From: Alkalibacterium sp. MB6
GTDB lineage: Bacteria > Bacillota > Bacilli > Lactobacillales > Carnobacteriaceae_A
Direction: 5' to 3'
NCBI RefSeq assembly: GCF_009935905.1
Contig: NZ_PREX01000003.1
Location: forward strand, 1-64,000
DNA length: 64,000 nucleotides
The translations under genes and the position numbers were made by a program. Shown piece after piece: positions 62,458-64,000 of this stretch. The notes beneath the pieces were generated by a model. The model was given only the letters and a program-made list of their open reading frames with translations. It searched no databases and had not been told where the DNA came from. The number at the start of each line of letters is the position of its first letter. The stretch's first letter is position 1.

Positions 62458-63923
62458 CTTAATTTCCTAACTTTCTTATTGTCAATTTTGTATATCTCTT
62501 GGGCATATGCGTCAACTAATTCACGGTCATGACTCGTGAACAGACACGTGATACCTGCATCGCATAGCGCTCTTAAGTTAGCCATTATCTTTTGAGCATT
62601 TTGAGCATCTTGCCCATAGGTGGGTTCATCTACCAGTAACACAGTTTGATGACCAACTGTCATACATAAGACCGCTAAGCGCCTTTGCTGTCCCTGGCTC
62701 AATAACCAAGGCGATTTGTTAATCTGATCATCGAAGTCCAGACGGGACAGTAACTCTTTTGCCCTTTCTTCTTCTTGGCCTTCTTCTGTTTTATTCCACG
62801 CCTTTAAACTTAAGGTGATTTCATCCAGCACCTTTGTTTCAACAAATTGCAGAGAAGGATCTTGAAAAACTATACCCACTTTTGAATACAACTCCGCATC
62901 TTTCAACTCTTGACTGTCCTGACCTTTTAGTCGAATGGCTCCACTAAAAGGGGACACGTTTAAGATGGATTTAAACAAGGAAGTTTTCCCACTGCCACTT
63001 GGTCCAACCAGTGCAGCCAACGTCCCTTCTTTTAAAGAAAAGGATGCGTCATCAATGACTGAGGTCTTCACTTCTTCTTTTTTGAAAAGGGACTTTCTCA
63101 CTACCTTTGAATGGTAGACAGATACCTTATCCAATTCTAATACTATTTTGCTCGAAGCAATTGGCTTGCCATATGTAGGAGACGTTGCCTCTACAAGGAT
63201 CCCTTCTTCAATCAATTTAGCTTTGACATCAGCTTTTGAATTCAATGTGGACAAATCAATGAGCTGTTGCTGACTATCGATTAAAAGCCAACGGTCGACC
63301 CATTCCCATCGTTTGACTTGATGGTCAATGACGATAATGCTTTTGCCTTTTTTAAGCAACTCTTTCATATACTTAATATAATCCAGAGCCGTCTCTTCAT
63401 CCACATTTGCAAAAGGCTCATCCATGACATAAAGCGGAGCATCCACTAAATCGGCACAAATAAATGCAGCGCGCTGTAACTCTCCTCCAGAACAGTCATC
63501 AAAGGAACGGTCCAACAAATAGGATAAGTTAAACTGTTTTGCTTTTTCTTCCACTATGTGGTCCATCTCTTTAGGATCGACCTGGTTATTTTCTAAGCAG
63601 AAAATCATTTCTTCCCTTAGTGTCCTCATACTAAAAGACAAGCGGGCATGTTGAAAAATGGATCTAACGTAATTGGACTGCTCCACCACAGAGTAATCCT
63701 GGTGATCTCGTCCATTGACGTTTATATAATCGACCTGTCTTTTTCCAGCATATTCCGGGTAATACCCATTAATCAAATTAGCCAGTGTACTTTTACCACT
63801 CCCACTGCGTCCGCATAATAAGACGATTTCTCCAGGTGAAACTGAAAAGCTTAACTCTTGAAATATCATTTTCTCGTCAAGTGTGAATGATAAATTCGAC
63901 ACTTCCAAGGTTTTATCGGTCAT
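62454..63923 (-). CDS. ECF transporter dual ATPase
   Basis: A 489-residue protein with two ABC domains: Walker A CGRSGSGKST (about 33) and GPSGSGKTS (about 310), signatures CSGGELQRA and LSQGQQRRL, Walker B YVMDEPFANVD and LLVDEPTYGQD. Shorter than the YkoD-like protein at 52 kb (599) and not closely similar, so the two modules are independent. It overlaps both the T component and the upstream gene end, a tightly coupled S-A-T operon. Confidence 0.87.
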   Translation of the reverse strand: MTDKTLEVSNLSFTLDEKMIFQELSFSVSPGEIVLLCGRSGSGKSTLANLINGYYPEYAGKRQVDYINVNGRDHQDYSVVEQSNYVRSIFQHARLSFSMRTLREEMIFCLENNQVDPKEMDHIVEEKAKQFNLSYLLDRSFDDCSGGELQRAAFICADLVDAPLYVMDEPFANVDEETALDYIKYMKELLKKGKSIIVIDHQVKRWEWVDRWLLIDSQQQLIDLSTLNSKADVKAKLIEEGILVEATSPTYGKPIASSKIVLELDKVSVYHSKVVRKSLFKKEEVKTSVIDDASFSLKEGTLAALVGPSGSGKTSLFKSILNVSPFSGAIRLKGQDSQELKDAELYSKVGIVFQDPSLQFVETKVLDEITLSLKAWNKTEEGQEEERAKELLSRLDFDDQINKSPWLLSQGQQRRLAVLCMTVGHQTVLLVDEPTYGQDAQNAQKIMANLRALCDAGITCLFTSHDRELVDAYAQEIYKIDNKKVRKLR

Positions 63924-64000
63924 GCACTTCCCTCGTCTGCATTGAATTTAATATGCCAGCTTCATCCAGCTTGTCGCATATTAGTTTTGAAAGGTAGCCT
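63913..64000 (-). CDS. C-terminal end of putative ECF S component (partial)
   Basis: An open frame running in from the window edge codes for the tail GYLSKLICDKLDEAGILNSM and ends at 63913, overlapping the ATPase start by 11 bp. Such a helix-ending tail and this position fit the substrate-binding S subunit. Too little is visible to name the substrate. Confidence 0.5.
   Translation of the reverse strand, partial: GYLSKLICDKLDEAGILNSMQTREVHDR

Overview
The window is chromosomal DNA of a low-GC Gram-positive bacterium of the Lactobacillales. Gene content fits the Carnobacteriaceae best (motile, halo-alkaliphilic lactic acid bacteria such as Alkalibacterium or Marinilactibacillus). The supporting evidence is Firmicute-type L13/S9 proteins, strong AGGAGG ribosome binding sites, a pyruvate oxidase, a Bce-type peptide-resistance module, YfhO/CsbB/GtcA lipoteichoic-acid glycosylation genes, and two chemoreceptors with sigma-D-like promoters, which imply a flagellate cell. 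The genus is inferred from gene content, not from a marker gene.

From 1 to 50.2 kb the sequence is ordinary, densely packed chromosome. In order it holds: a GntR regulator with a membrane protein; the BceRS two-component system and BceAB transporter; a coiled-coil plus glycine-zipper protein pair; quinone/electrophile defence genes (a quinone-reductase-like enzyme, and mhqO-mhqD behind an MhqR-like operator); acetyltransferases, an aldo-keto reductase and an M20 amidohydrolase; an ATP-grasp ligase; assorted oxidoreductases; pyruvate oxidase; a tandem pair of chemoreceptors; a glutathionyl-hydroquinone-reductase-like protein; the csbB-gtcA-yfhO operon (32.2-36.8 kb); a carotenoid-tail-like pair (CrtQ-like glycosyltransferase and aldehyde dehydrogenase, 38.3-40.8 kb); cytosine/cytidine deaminases; and a UvrA2-type ABC protein broken by one in-frame stop.

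From 50.2 to 60.6 kb the sequence is accessory and mosaic. A debris field (RadC remnant, tiny ORFs, an orphan terminator) leads into a 7-kb block with different codon choice that is cut at both ends. Its left end is the 3' tail of a ykoE-like ECF substrate-binding gene, followed by the dual ATPase ykoD and a ykoC with a premature stop. A convergent glycosidase-like / HEAT-repeat / family-2 glycosyltransferase operon follows. The right end is the 3' part of tuf, broken abruptly. Directly against the broken tuf lies the integration end of an integrative mobilizable element: rep (two frameshifts), xis, and a tyrosine integrase with one frameshift, sitting at the 3' end of rpsI. The chromosome resumes with rpsI-rplM and a second ECF module (T component, dual ATPase, and the tail of an S component at the window edge).

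The most interesting items are the doubly truncated 7-kb block and its possible assembly or transfer history, the GH-HEAT-GT2 cassette, the nested TTATTAGTCT palindromes at 30.1-30.3 kb, the 142-bp inverted-repeat element at 8.9 kb, the paired sigma-D-like promoters of the chemoreceptors, and the unusual number of single-lesion genes (uvrA2, ykoC, a GNAT, rep, int). No rRNA, tRNA, CRISPR array or complete insertion sequence was seen.
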